Below, one piece after another: positions 30,393-41,690 of a stretch of 64,000 nucleotides of DNA. Position numbers and translations under genes: made by a program. Below the pieces are notes generated by a model, which was given only the letters and a program-made list of their open reading frames with translations, made no database searches and was not told where the DNA came from. Origin of the DNA: Prorocentrum cordatum (lineage: Eukaryota; Sar; Dinophyceae; Prorocentrales; Prorocentraceae); the NCBI GenBank assembly GCA_963575745.1, contig CAUYUJ010019342.1, forward strand, positions 77,501 to 141,500, given 5' to 3'. How positions within the stretch are numbered: the stretch's first letter is position 1; each line of letters opens with the position of its first letter.

Positions 30393-30555
30393 TGAAGGGG
30401 CCCTGGGACACACAAAATAAACACACACAGATGACAAGATTCTCCATGTTTTCCTGTACTTTCTGGATCTTTGCCTTCCCCCCCACTTCCAATATTTTCC
30501 TATATGTTCCTGGGGATCGACGATTACGGGTGTCTGTGTGTTCTTTCCCCTCCTG
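30393..30555 (+). mobile_element. Family F element, copy 2
   Basis: TGAAGGGGCCCTGGGACACA at the left and GTGTCTGTGTGTTCTTTCCC at the right. CTCCAG on the left and CTCCGG on the right of the element may be a decayed short duplication. Confidence 0.8.
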
Positions 30556-30838
30556 CTCCGGGGCATCCCAGGGAAGTGGCTCGAGCCACTTCGCCGCCAG
30601 GGGCCGCCGGCACGGCACGCACGAGAGGACAGCCGAGGCGACCCGACCAGGCCCAGCCGGAGGGGAGGCAGGAGGGCTTTTTTGAGGTGGGGCAGACCTC
30701 GCGCGCGGCTTATATGCAAACGCGCATGTGCTGTGCTCCACTCTCTCTCTCTCTCTCGCTCTCTTTGTCCAGCGTGTCTCCGCTGTACCTACCTGTGTGT
30801 ACGAGTATATGGTGCATACGGTGGATGCGTGTGCAATT

Positions 30839-30903
30839 GTATATATATATATATATGTAGCAGTGGTGTATCTAGGTAGCGCTGTACAGACATGGTGCAT
30901 GTA

Positions 30904-30938
<35 letters not shown>
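30839..30938. repeat. (TA)n microsatellites
   Basis: Two TA runs (about 30839-30858 and 30903-30934) within a TGTG/CATG-rich AT stretch. A CTCTCTCT run sits just upstream (30743-30765). Confidence 0.9.
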
Positions 30939-30940
<2 letters not shown>

Positions 30941-31629
30941 ATGCATCGTGTGTCTGTGTAAACATACATGTATCACAGGTGTGTGCGAATATGCATACAT
31001 GCGCATTACCAATTATACGTCACTGTCATATCGCATGTGCCGATGCGGTAGCGCGCGCAAGCTTATTCCACCTTCCATCACGACATGGCGCTATAGAGGA
31101 CGGCACGGGCAACGAACGCGGCCGAAGCAGCACAGTGATCAGCACGTGCGAGCAGCAGCACATTCACGTGCACCGCCGTCCTCAATAAACACGCCCAACA
31201 CACGATCCGACGTAACTGACCAATACACATACGGCAAGTTCGTGTCGAGACGACCCCAACGTTGGCTCCTGACACAGCGTGGATCTTGCAACCTGGAACG
31301 ACTGGCCGTCTTCGATTGCCATATCGTTCCATGTAGGCCGATTCTGAACCCATGGCAACGTTCAGCCTTGCACGCCCCCCGCCGCAACCGCGTCGACGCG
31401 ACACGAACCTACCGCATGTGGAGAAACCAAACGGCACCGATACCGCTATTCCACGGATCTCTCCCAGTGTGCGTTCTGGCCAAAGTTTCGAAGCGAATCC
31501 AGCCGTAGCGACGAGGGCCTCCCAGGAGGCCCCAAAAGGCGAACACTGGGCAAGGGTAGCGGCATCGGTGCCTCTTTCCCCCTCTGAGCATGCGCGTGCG
31601 CCGTCAACATACCCACCCCCCCGCCCCGA
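30939..31629. other. No gene recognised
   Basis: Mixed sequence with lower GC than average. Plus frames 30933-31508 and 31352 onward show no motif. Confidence 0.35.
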
Positions 31630-31810
31630 CGTCGTGTTTCTTTCACAACGTCGACCCCCAGAGGTCTCGACCCCCTCCCCTGGGCCGTTTTTTCATCCTG
31701 AGTCGTGTCTTGACGGTCCCGAAGCCCGAGCAGGGCCCCTGGAGGCCGAGAATGACGAAAAACCTGTCGTCGTAATTTCTTCACAACGCGAGGGGGCCTG
31801 GATATGTCCC
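31630..31810 (+). repeat. Family L copy
   Basis: CGTGTCTTGACGGTCCCGA and TTCTTCACAACGCGAGG align with GTGTCTTGACAGCCTTGG and GTATCGCAACGCGAAGAGG at 53098-53220. Confidence 0.55.
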
Positions 31811-31872
31811 AGCGCAGCAGTGCAGCTTGTTGCAGCACGGCGCATACCCGCAGGCCCTCGCCGCCCCCGCCA

Positions 31873-31874
31873 CC

Positions 31875-31915
<41 letters not shown>

Positions 31916-32210
31916 TCTGATGATCATGGTGATGATGATAATGATGATGATGGTGATGAGTCTTATCATCATCATCGTCATCATCATCAGCAGCATCAGC
32001 ATCATCACCATCATCATCATAATCAGCATCATCACCAGCAATATCATCATCAGCACGATCATCATCATACTCAGCATAACCATCATCATCAGCAGCAACA
32101 TCATCAACAACACCACCATCATCATCATCATCATCATCATCATCACCAGCATCAGCATGACCAACTTAATCACTATCACCAGCAGCATCACCATCAGCGT
32201 CAGAATCATC
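31873..32210. repeat. (ATG)n/(ATC)n array
   Basis: ATG units (31873-31912) turn into their inverse, ATC/CAT (from about 31963), so the array is itself a palindrome around 31940. It reads poly-Met, Asp or His by frame. Confidence 0.92.
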
Positions 32211-32257
32211 CTCCTCCTTCTCGTCCTGCTGCTCCTTCTCGTCCTCACTATAATATG

Positions 32258-32990
32258 ATTACCCCCCCTCCTCCTCCTCCTCCTCCTCCTCCTCCTTCTC
32301 GTGACGAGCCTCCTCCCCCCAACTCCTCCTCCTCCTCCTCCTCCTCCTCCCTCCTCCTCCTCTTCCTCCTCCCCCCCCCTCCCCCTCCTCCTCCTCCTCC
32401 TCCTCCTCCTCCTCTCTCCTCCTCCTCCCTCCTCCTCCTCCTTCCCCTCCTCCTCCTCCTCCTCCCTCCTCCCTCCTCCTCCTCCCCCTCCCCCTCCTCC
32501 TCCTCCCCTCCTCCTCCTCCTCCTCCTCCTCCTCCTCCTCCTGCTCCTCCCCTCCCCCTCCTCCTCCTCCTCCTCCTCCCCTCCTCCTCCTCCTCCTCCT
32601 CCCTCCTCCCCCCTCCCCCTCGTGATGAGCCTCCGTGCCCGGCGCCCTCGCCGCCCCCTGCGCGGGGTCCTCGGCAAACCTGCCGTGCCGCCGCCCGCCC
32701 GAGGCAGAGGACCCGCCGGCGCCTGCTCCGAAGCAACGGGGGGCAAGGGTCTTCAGGAGCGCGAGGGGGTGGGGGAAGAGGAGGAAGGTGAGGAGGAGGA
32801 GGAGGAGGAGGAGGAGGAAGAGGGAGGAGAGGAGGAGGGAGGAGGAGGAGGAGGAAGCGAGGAGGAGGAGGAGGAGAGGAGGAGGCGGAGGAGAGGAGAG
32901 GAGGAGGAGGAGGAGGAGAGGAGGAGGAGGGGAAGGAGGAGGAGGAGGAGGAAGGAGGAGGAGGAGGAGCAGGAGGAGGAGGCGGGATAG
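32258..32990. repeat. Pyrimidine tract and inverted purine tract
   Basis: 32258-32620 is CCT-rich and 32770-32990 GGA-rich, with 150 bp of GC-rich unique sequence between: another stem-capable pair. CGTGACGAGCC (32300) and CGTGATGAGCC (32621) bracket the CCT part as short direct repeats. Confidence 0.92.
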
Positions 32991-33089
32991 GGGAAAGCGC
33001 TTTCTTATTCGACGTTTCGACATTGTCGACATTGTCGGAAGGCGGGGGGGGGTCTGGCTCGGGACCTCTGCTTAGTGCGGCTGTTTGCA

Positions 33090-33240
33090 GCAGTGCGTCC
33101 ATTATGGGGGAGGGACCCCACCTGCTTGAAACAGGCGTCCAAAACAGCCAAGATCTACTATAATGGGGGGGAGGGGGGGGGGTGCGAGGGCCCGCGCCGA
33201 TCGGCAAAACAATGAATAGGAAAACGACCACGTGACGGAG
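33090..33240. repeat. Family O dispersed repeat, copy 2
   Basis: Blocks CACCTGCTTGAAACAGG, AACAGCCAAGATCT and GCGCCGATCGGCAAAAC occur as in 12536-12690. Confidence 0.7.
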
Positions 33241-34055
33241 GAAGGATGTCTTGCCTTGTGCTTTGATCCGAGCCTTCTGAGAGGGAGCACAGATAAGGCG
33301 GCCGGACTTCGCAGAAGCCCCTCTGGCCTTCTGTTAAGTGCTCTATGTCGGGGAGGGCTCAGAAAACTTCTCCGAAGGCCCGATGCCTTTCGAGCCTGCT
33401 GAGAAGACCCGTCCCCTCTCGTTTGCCCACGGGCTCGCTAGGGAAAGGAGCCATCTTCCGCGATGACGTTGTTGCCCAAAGACTAGTTACCCCTGCGAAT
33501 CTCTCCACCCGTCGCGCAAATCAACCCAATGCCCTATACCTCCTTCCCTCGAACCTCACCCCTCTGTTCCCCCACACCGCATCCTTGTGGGCAAAACCCC
33601 CTCTGCCCTCGTACCTCTCGTCCGCCCCCCCTCGCTCACTTCGACGGAGCGCGGTGCCATCACGCGCGCAGAACAGATCGAGCCCTGGAGTTTATACCTA
33701 CAGGGCATTTTTTGATACATAGGAATGTCAAGCACATTGGATTTTAATCCATGATGAATGTATGAGTAAACTTATGCATGAACTCATAGTGGTTTTTAGT
33801 ACTAAATCCCTGCATGTTTAATACACGATCCGCACGCGGAGCATGTATTACAACCGGCACTGTAGGCCCTGCAGGAGCGGCGAAGAGGCAGGCGCCGAGA
33901 CGGCAGAGCCCCCCCCGCAGGTCGACACGCGTGGCACGAAGGTAAGACGAGAGTGGAGTGTGAGAGGCGCGGCCGATGCAGTGGGGCGACGCACGAGGGG
34001 AAGCAAGTGCAACGGGAACGATGGCGCAGCAAGGGCTGGCAAATTTGGGGGGAGG
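33241..34055. other. No gene recognised
   Basis: A plus frame (33345-33722) has balanced composition but no recognisable motif. 33720-33850 is AT-rich. Confidence 0.35.
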
Positions 34056-34059
34056 GGCG

Positions 34060-34460
34060 CGAGAGCGAGGGCAGAGGGAGAACGAGAGAGAGAGAGAGAA
34101 AGAGAGGGAGAGCGAGAGAGAGAGAGGGAGAACGAGAGAGGGAGAACGAGAGAGGGAGAGGGAGAACGAGAGAGGGAGAGAGAGAGAGAGAGGGAGAGAG
34201 AGAGAGAGAACAACAAAAAAAGAGAGATAGCGGGCGGGGATCGGCGGGGGGGGGCACCCGGCCGGGGGCGGGGAGGGGTGGAGGGAGAGTGATCGGGAGA
34301 GAGAGAGAGAGAGAGAGAGAACAGAGCGAGAGTGAGAGAGGGGGAGAACGATAGAGATAGAAATGATGGCAACCTGCTCCATATATATATATATATATAT
34401 ATTGCATAGTACCGATCAGCGTCTTAGATATGTATATATATGTATATATACAGCCCTGTA
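34060..34460 (+). repeat. (GA)n and (TA)n microsatellites
   Basis: GAGAGA with GGGAGAACGAGA interruptions (34078-34215 and 34298-34345), then TA/TATG repeats (34382-34450). A shorter GA run is at 34599-34625. Confidence 0.92.
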
Positions 34461-34930
34461 TGAGTGTATAGAGATTTCTAACAAACAAAAGGGCACAGTC
34501 AAGTGAGGGTAAACACAAAAACAGCAAATCAAAAAGAGGGAGGCAAACAGGGCAAAAGATAAGGATACATGACATACGCATGTGTATACATACATACAGA
34601 GAGAGAGAGAGAGAAAGAGAGACAGAGCGAAGGACTAACAAGGCCGGGGGTTGGACTAGCCGCGAACTCCTCGTCCTACCTCCTAGCCACTTGGATCCTC
34701 TGACCAATCCCACGCCTCTCAAATCTTCTCACCTCCCCCGATCGTGCTCCTTTCCCCGTGCTCCCTGCCGCATCCTCCCACGTGCCTCCGCCCTCCGAGA
34801 ACCTCCCGTGCGCCTCCCAGGAGCCCGTGGACCCCCCTCTGCAGCCGCCGTGCCTGACGTCTCAGTGCTTACTGTCACGCCAGGTCGGCGTCGGAGCGCG
34901 TTCGGCCGCAGCACGGACTCAAGATGGTTA

Positions 34931-35291
34931 GGGGGCCACATGCGAACCCTACCCCTACCCCCCACGAATTCTGACGGGGAGGGTGGGGTTCACTTCGCTC
35001 GGGAGCTCCCGAGCGAATTGAACCCCACCCTCGCCCTCAGAAATCGTGGGGGGTAGGGGTAGGGTTATGTCAGGCGTGCCCCCCCACAGGGGGATTTTCG
35101 ACGAAAAATGAGAAATACACCAAAAATACACCAAAAATACACAAAAAATACACCAAAAATACACCACAATACACCAAATAATCCCCAGACTATTCTTTAT
35201 GTTTTATTTTGGGTGTATTTTCGATTTTTCGTTGGAAATCCCCCTGTAGGGGGATAGGCCCGACGTAAGGGTTAGGTTTCGCATGTGGCCC
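34931..35291. mobile_element. Large foldback interrupted by a family D MITE
   Basis: 34945-35005 and 35006-35066 form an almost loopless palindrome of about 61-bp arms centred on CGGGAGCTCCCG (shared CCCTACCCCTACCCCCCACG). The outer arm GGGCCACATGCGAA (34931-34945) has its inverse (TTTCGCATGTGGCCC) only after the family D insertion, at 35277-35291. So the foldback once extended past the insertion point. Confidence 0.8.
35068..35265. mobile_element. Family D MITE, copy 4, nested in the foldback
   Basis: CCCCACAGGGGGATTTTCGA at the left and AAATCCCCCTGTAGGGGG at the right, with TA at 35066-35067 and 35266-35267. The core contains about seven AAATACACCA units, a copy-specific expansion, and keeps CCCCAGACTATT. 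Confidence 0.85.
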
Positions 35292-36485
35292 ATCAGTGGA
35301 GCCCATACGGCGGCCGAGCGGGCTCCGCTGCTGAGCAGGGCCCTGCCGCACCTGGGCTCGTCCGGCCGCCCGCTCGGGGGCAGAGCGGGCTCAGAAGCCG
35401 CACGGGCTCAGAGGAAACCCGATGGAGCGAGCCCCCCCAGACGCCTTCATACGCCTCCAACGCCGAACAGAAATGTCGCCCAACATGTCTGAAACGCCTT
35501 TTCGTCCTCATCGATGGGGTTCATCCTCCTCCTCCTCCAATTTCTCCTGCCTGCCCCCCTCCTCGATCCTCCTTCTAGATCCGCCTCCTCCGCCTCGGTC
35601 CTCATCGGTCGACCTCCCTCCTCGATATCCCTCCCCATGCTCCTGGATCACTCTGTCCATCTTCATCCCCCTCCGCCTCCTCGAACCTCACCCTCCTCCT
35701 CCTTCTCCTCCTCCTCCTCCTCGATTCAAGGGGGAGGGGAGGGGGCGGGAGAAAGACGGAGACAGAAGGAGATCGAGGACAAAGATCGGCGATCCTCCTC
35801 CTCGATCCTCCCCCCCGTGCCCGTCCCAGAGCTCCAGCATCGCGGCCGCTCCCAACCGTGGACGGCAGCCCTGCCCTCCGCACCGTGGCTTGGCCGCCCT
35901 GCGCGGCCCAGCGACGGCGCCCGGAGTCGGAAGGTACCCGGCAGATCCTCCGTCGGCTGCATTTCGCAACGCGAGGAGGTGGCTTGGCTCTCTGGCCACA
36001 GCTCGGGCATCTGGCGGCTCGCCGGGGCGACTCGGGCACGCACCGACAGCTCTCGGCGACGCGCGGCTGCTGGAGAGCATCCCCAGGCTGGAAGGTCACC
36101 GGAAACTGACCAGGCGCGTCCTAACCTCGGTCCTCCCGCATCGACCACCCTCCTCCGCCCCCGCCCCCTCGTCGATCGTCTTCCTCGATCCTCCTCGATC
36201 CTCCTCCACTCCTCCTCCTCGATCCTCCTATCCTCGATCTTCCTCCTCCCCCTCCTCGATCCTCCTCCTCCTCCTCCTCCTCCTCGATTCTCCTCCCTGC
36301 CCCCCCCCCCCGCCTGGAGGGAGGCCGCCCCCCAATGCCGGGCCGCATCGGGGGCGCCCAAGAGAGAAGGCGGACAGCGCTTCGGGGCCCAGGAAAGAGG
36401 AGGAGCCCACAAAAGACGTGCGCGCCCAACCACGTACATGGGCGATTCCGGGAACTTCGCTGGCAACTCATGGGAGCCTCCCATA
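35292..36485. other. No gene recognised; CTCCTCGAT tracts and family L
   Basis: CTCCTCGATCC-rich tracts (35520-35730, 36120-36300) surround a family L segment (35900-36100; TTTCGCAACGCGAGGAGG, GGGGCGACTCGGGCAC). Long frames on both strands track the repeats. Confidence 0.5.
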
Positions 36486-36489
36486 CCAT

Positions 36490-36800
36490 CTTGTCTGCTC
36501 TCGTGAATGGACGCTAGCCCACACTAGTCGACGCTAAATCGACGCAATCGACGCTGGCCGACGTTAAATCGGCGGTATCTCGTCGACTCCCAGACGCAAA
36601 TCGGCGCTACAGACATAATTAGAAGGGTATACCAGTCTCCCATGACTTGCTACTGTATTTATCTCTTGGGGGTGCATTGTTTACCTCCGCCACCTTCCGC
36701 CGCCGGCTTCCGCCGGCTTCCGCCAGTGGAGGCGGTCTCGCATTACTTCCGCCGACTTTCCGCCGCCCTCCCGCCTCCTTCCGCGGCGGAAGAGATGACA
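36490..36800 (+). repeat. Two short degenerate tandem repeats
   Basis: 36514-36612 has CGACGCTAAATCGACG-like units. 36675-36795 has TTCCGCCGGC units. Confidence 0.65.
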
Positions 36801-37327
36801 ACTCCTTCGATCCTCGAAGGCAACTCAATTTTTGGAACGCCTCACATGAATACGGCCCCCCGGTCCGCGAAACCAGCCTCGCTTCACGAATGTTCGCGCA
36901 GCGCGTGCTTGCAGAGAACGAGCGTGGACTCGTGTGCGTGTACGTCCTGCGTTCGCTCCTGAGATAGGGGGAGGCCATGGGACGCGCAAGAATGATGAGA
37001 GGGGGTCTACTGAAATCTCGGAGATCTCATGGCCTGAGACCTGATCTCCACACACGGTTGTTTCAAGCTTCCCAGCACGCTGGCCCACTGTACTTAGCCC
37101 GTGCCGGGGCGGGACGCGCCCAGATTGAAAAGCTACCACCAACCCTTTGGCAAAAGATGGTCGGGATGTGGCTGACGCGTGCCACGGAAGAACGAGGCGG
37201 AGCCAGTCCACGAGGGAACTGACGACTTGCAGCCTGCAGCGGGGAACCGACGAGCCGCCAGAGAAGTACAGGAGCGGCCCGGAAACGCCACCGGCCGCGA
37301 CCTGCTCCAGAGTGCGGAGCGGGCGCG
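36801..37327. other. No gene recognised
   Basis: Non-repetitive. The minus frames over it extend from the microsatellite downstream. Confidence 0.35.
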
Positions 37328-37445
37328 ACCACACACACACACGCACACACGCACACACACACACACACACTCTCACACACGCACGCAGGCACGCACGCAC
37401 GCACGCACGCAAGAACGCACGCACGCACGAACGCACGCAAACGCA
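37328..37445 (+). repeat. (CA)n/(CGCA)n microsatellite
   Basis: CACACACG units change into CGCACGCA units around 37380. Confidence 0.95.
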
Positions 37446-37639
37446 CAGCTGCTGGGAAGCACCAAGAGGCGAGAAAACCGCCGAGATCCAACGACAACTT
37501 CCTCCCCTGGATGAAGAGAAAACGGCATAAACAGAAACGCTTCCTGGATCTGCACTGGACCCCACTCATTGGCACGCGGAGCGCGCCAGAGGCGGCGCCA
37601 GAGGCGCCGCCAGTGGAGCCCAGGGCAAATGCCAGAAAT

Positions 37640-38520
37640 CCGAGCGGAACCCCGCGAGTTTGTGTTTATGCCCCCGATCCCCCTTCGACGATGAGAAACG
37701 TCCTCGCCCATCAGACCTCCTAGCAGAACTCCACGAGTTTATGTTTATGCCCCCCTCCCCCTTCGACGACGAGAAACGTCCTCGCCCCCCAGACGTCCGA
37801 GCGGAACTCCACGAGTTTATGTTCATGCCCCCCCCCTTCCCCTCCGACGACGAGAAGCGTCCTCGCACCCCAGACCTCCCAGCAGAACTCCACGAGATGA
37901 TGGTCATGCCCCCCCTCCCCCCTTCGACGACGAGAAGCGTCCGCGCCCCCCAGACCTCCGAGCAGAACTCCACGAGATGATGGTCATGCCCCCCCCCCCT
38001 TCGACGACGAGAAGCGTCCTCGCCCCCCAGACCTCCGAGCAGCAGAACTCCACGAGATAATGGTCATGCCCCCCCCTCCCCCCTGTCGACGACGAGAAGC
38101 GTCCGCGCCCCCCAGACCTCCCAGCAGAACTCCACGAGATGATGGTCATGCCCCCCCTCCCCCCGTCGACGACGAGAAGCGTCCGCGCCCCCCAGACCTC
38201 CGAGCAGAACTCCACGAGATGATGGTCATGCCCCCCCTCCCCCCTTCGACGACGAGAAGCGTCCGCGCCCCCCAGACCTCCGAGCAGAACTCCACGAGAT
38301 GATGGTCATGCCCCCCCCCCCTTCGACGACGAGAAGCGTCCTCGCCCCCCAGACCTCCGAGCAGCAGAACTCCACGAGATAATGGTCATGCCCCCCCCTC
38401 CCCCCTGTCGACGACGAGAAGCGTCCGCGCCCCCCAGACCTCCCAGCAGAACTCCACGACCTTATGTTCATGCCCCCCCCTTCCCCCTTCCCCTCCGACG
38501 ACGAAGAACGTCCGCGCCCC
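37640..38520 (+). repeat. 80-bp tandem array with higher-order structure
   Basis: About eleven units share GACGACGAGAAGCGTCC, CCCCCAGACCTCC and GCAGAACTCCACGAG. The marker AACTCCACGAG recurs at 37727, 37805, 37886, 37966, 38046, 38129, 38209, 38289, 38369 and 38450. Spacings of 78-83 are mostly not multiples of three, so it does not encode a repeat protein. Units 37900-38140 and 38223-38460 repeat the same variant order at an offset of about 323 bp (four units). The left end follows GGAGCGCGCCAG, also seen near 6675. Confidence 0.9.
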
Positions 38521-38622
38521 CCCCCCGCGGACGCCCTGGGGGCGGGGTGGGCCTCCGCAGCGGCCGGCGGCGCCGTCCGCGTCGGCGCCGCTGCCGCGCG
38601 CCCGGGCGGAGCAGGTGCCATC

Positions 38623-38830
38623 TCGGAGGGGGGGAGGGGAGCGGCTTGGAAAGCTGACGAGGACGTTCGATTATAATAGACCCCTACCCCTTTGGGAGAG
38701 GACCTAAGTTAGGAAGGCCAAACACATCGGAGGGGGGAGGGGAGCGGCTTGGAAAGCTGACGAGGATGTTCGATTATCATGGACCCCTACCCCTTTGGGA
38801 GAGGACCTAAGTTAGGAAGGCCAAACACAT
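38623..38830 (+). repeat. 104-bp tandem duplication
   Basis: 38623-38726 and 38727-38830 differ at only a few bases (e.g. GACGTTCGATTATAATAG against GATGTTCGATTATCATGG). A third partial start follows at 38827. The unit contains GACCTAAGTTAGGAAGGCC, related to family S at 10305. Confidence 0.92.
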
Positions 38831-38859
38831 CGGGGATGGTGGGCCTTCCGGTATCGGGG

Positions 38860-39100
38860 ATCTTCTGACCCGGGTCAATCCAGACCCGGGTCAGCAGGAA
38901 ACCAAAAACTGCAATGCAGGAAAAAAAAAGCTGCAACGCAAATCCTCGCAAACCCGGGTCAGCCAATACGCGCGTCCGCCTCGCGGCCACGAGCGGCTCC
39001 CTGACCCGGGTCAGCCAGCGGGGGCCTTTGCAGGATCCTGCAGGATCCGGCGACGTGGCTGACCCCCGTTTGCATTGACCCCCGTCTCAAGGCTCCCGAC
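38860..39100. mobile_element. Family I element, copy 3
   Basis: ATCTTCTGACCCGGGTCAAT at the left, CCCCGTCTCAAGGCTCCCGAC-type right end, and GCAGGATCCTGCAGGATCC inside. It appears to separate two parts of a family S sequence that are closer together at 10290-10485. Confidence 0.75.
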
Positions 39101-40984
39101 GGTAGAAGTATGGAACCAAACCGGCCAAACGCATTATCCCTACTGCAAAGACGGGGGCCTCAGCAGGGCTACGTCATCATCATGTTATCAGGGTTAGGGG
39201 TTCATCTGCCCTCGATGGCTGTTCTGGAGGGGGCCGAAGAACAGAGTCAAGATAAAGGCGCTTGGGCGCTAGGGAGGAGGACTCAATGAGTAGGGAGAAG
39301 AGGAGGCGGCAGATGACGAGGCGGAGGACGAGGAGGGGGCGAGCGGGGCTGAGGACGAGGAGTTCAGGAGGACGCCGATGAGGCTTACGAGGGCGATGAC
39401 CGGGGGGAGGACGAGGAGGTCGAGGAGGCTCACGAGGACGAGGACGAGGGGGAGGACGATGGGGTGGGTCAAACAACTACTCTCAGAGGGGGAGGAGGCG
39501 GATGACTCCTGTGGCGAGGCTCTCCGGCCCTTGACGTTGGCACCGCGAGACCCCGGGCGCCACCCCGGGCGCTCGGAGAGGTCGGTGACCCGCGCTCGCG
39601 GGCGAGGCGACCGAGCGGGACGGGGGACGACGGACGACCGCGGCGGCACCGAGCTGGCGAGGCGGGGCTCCCCTGGAATGATGCGCGACCACGCGCCCCC
39701 TGCGGGGAGGGGAGCCCCGCCCAGGGAAGGCCGTCCCCAGGTGCGGGAGAGGACGAGGAGGAGGAGGAGGAGGAGGAGGCATAGGATGACGGGGTGAAGG
39801 AGGAGGACAAGGGCGAGGGCGAGGAGGCGGAAGGAAGCTGGGCGGGACGCCGCCTAGCGTCGCTCCGCCTCCTCGTCGTCCTCGTCCTCGTCCTCCTCGC
39901 CCTCCTGGGCCTTCTCGACGTGTCCTGATCGTCCGCCGTCTCGTCCTCGTCCCCTCGCCCTCCTCGTCCTCCTTCTCATCCTCCTCCTCCTCGTCGTCGT
40001 CCTCCTCCTAAACCTCCCTCCTCCCAATAGTTCTTCACGATGGGGGCACAACAAGATCACGTCGATGGGACTTCCAAACTTTGCGCGGCTGCTGGGGCAC
40101 TTAACGGGCCCCCGGGTGGTGAACGGCTAGCTCTGGATGAGGAAGTGGTTCCAATCATCCAAAAATCAGAGGTCCACGTTGCGACAGAACACTTCGTTTG
40201 AGTTCTGGGTTCGCCTCCTGGTCCTTCTCCGCTTCCACAAACGCTTCCGTGTCCTGGTCCTCGATCTGTTTTTTTGTGTAGTGCCTTGATCTGGCATGCT
40301 GAGATGTGATCTGGGAAACAACTTGCCGTCCTCAACCTCAACCTCGTCCTCCTGCTCATCGTCGTCATAACCCGAACGCGAACACAAAGGAACCCTGCTG
40401 TCCTTGCTCCCCGTCTTCCTCCCAAGATGAGAGAAGATCAACAGCGGGGATGAGGACATGCACAATGGAGCTACTGATCACCGTAGGGTGAATTGCCTGA
40501 GAGACCACGGACGAACGCCCTTGTGGGGGCCAACGACGACTGGCTACTACAATAATGCTGGAGGAACAACGGTGGAAATATCAAAAGAACAATGAGACAA
40601 CTTCGAACCCGAACTGGTCATTATGACACGGTCTTGTCAATCATTTCGAAGGCCAGGCGTTCAAGTGTGATGGGGTGGAACTGAGGTAACCCTAAGAAAT
40701 TCGTACTACCCCCACTGATGGAACACTGATTTGCTTACAGTGGCAGATTGAAGGCTGCCAGCACCCAATATTATGTGGCACAGAGTTCGTCCTTTGCCGC
40801 CGCCGCCACCGACGTCGTCGACGTCATAGTCGTTGTCTGTCGCCGCCGACTCTGCGAACAACGACTCGAGAGCGAGGGTTCGGAGTTGTACTACAAGCCC
40901 TGTACGAACTGGCACGGAATCCCACCAACCCTCTGGGCTTAGGTGGTATAACGCGTTGTGTCTTCTCTCTTCCACTGAAACCCC
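39101..40984. other. No confirmed gene; GGA/GAC and TCG patches
   Basis: GAGGACGAGG-rich patches (39365-39470, 39755-39835) and their inverse (39868-40015). Minus frames at 40057-40465 have mixed acidic and basic composition (DDDEQEDEVEVEDGKLF) and could hide decayed exons, but no splice structure is evident. 40490-40800 is unremarkable. Confidence 0.35.
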
Positions 40985-41690
40985 TACCCCTACCCCCTCC
41001 CCTGGGCCAGGAAGGGGGGGGTACCGAGGCGTTAGAGCGTCCAAGATGGCCCAAGATTGCTCCAAGAGGGCTTCGAAGTCGCAACATGGCCTCCAAGATG
41101 GCCCATGCTACTTCAAGATGGGTCAAGATAGCCTCCGGCATACCCCCAAGAGGCCCCTGAGACAGCCCCAAGACGGATCCAAGTGCCCTTCGAGCCCTCC
41201 ACGGCGCCCTCAAAGAGGCCCAAACCGCTCAAAACCGCCAAAATTCACGGCCCACGAAGGCCGAAGACGGCACCACGATCGCCCAAGAGGCGCCCAAGAG
41301 CGCTCCAAGAGGGCCCCAAGATGCCGTTTGAGAGCCTCCGAGGGGGGGGGGCCGAATTGCTTCCCCCCTCTTTTTGAGCCATGGTGCCCAAGACGGCCCC
41401 AAGAGGCCTCCCAGACCCACCAAAGAGCCCCAAGAGGGCTCCCCAAAGACCGTCCACCCCGCCCTGTTTGGCCCAATATGGCTCCAAGAGAGCCCTAGAT
41501 AGGCAAATATGGTTTCAAAATGGCCTAAGATAGCCAAGCATGGCTCAAGATAGCCTCCGACAAACCTCCAAGAGGCCTCAAGGCAGCCTCAAGATGACCC
41601 AAAATAGCCGAGCATGGCGCAAGATAGCCTCCGACAGCCAATAGCCGAGCATGCAAGATAGCGTCCAAAGAGGCCCCAAGAAAACTGGCA
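40985..41690 (+). repeat. Long CAAGANGGCC-rich domain (family N)
   Basis: Starts after CCCCTACCCCTACCCCC. CAAGATGGCCC, CAAGAGGCCCC and CAAGACGGC variants recur with AAGA starts often 10-11 bp apart (e.g. 41043, 41053, 41064). A G-run and TTTTTGAGCC interrupt it near 41341-41375. Frames are open in places because of the bias, but no protein is recognisable. Confidence 0.7.

Noticed and set aside
34945-35070. Telomere-like repeats (CCCTACCCCTACC, GGGTTAGG)
   Set aside because: Only two or three irregular units, internal to a foldback; no array of a fixed telomeric unit.
37640-38520. CRISPR-like array
   Set aside because: The units are contiguous 80-bp tandem repeats with no unique spacers.
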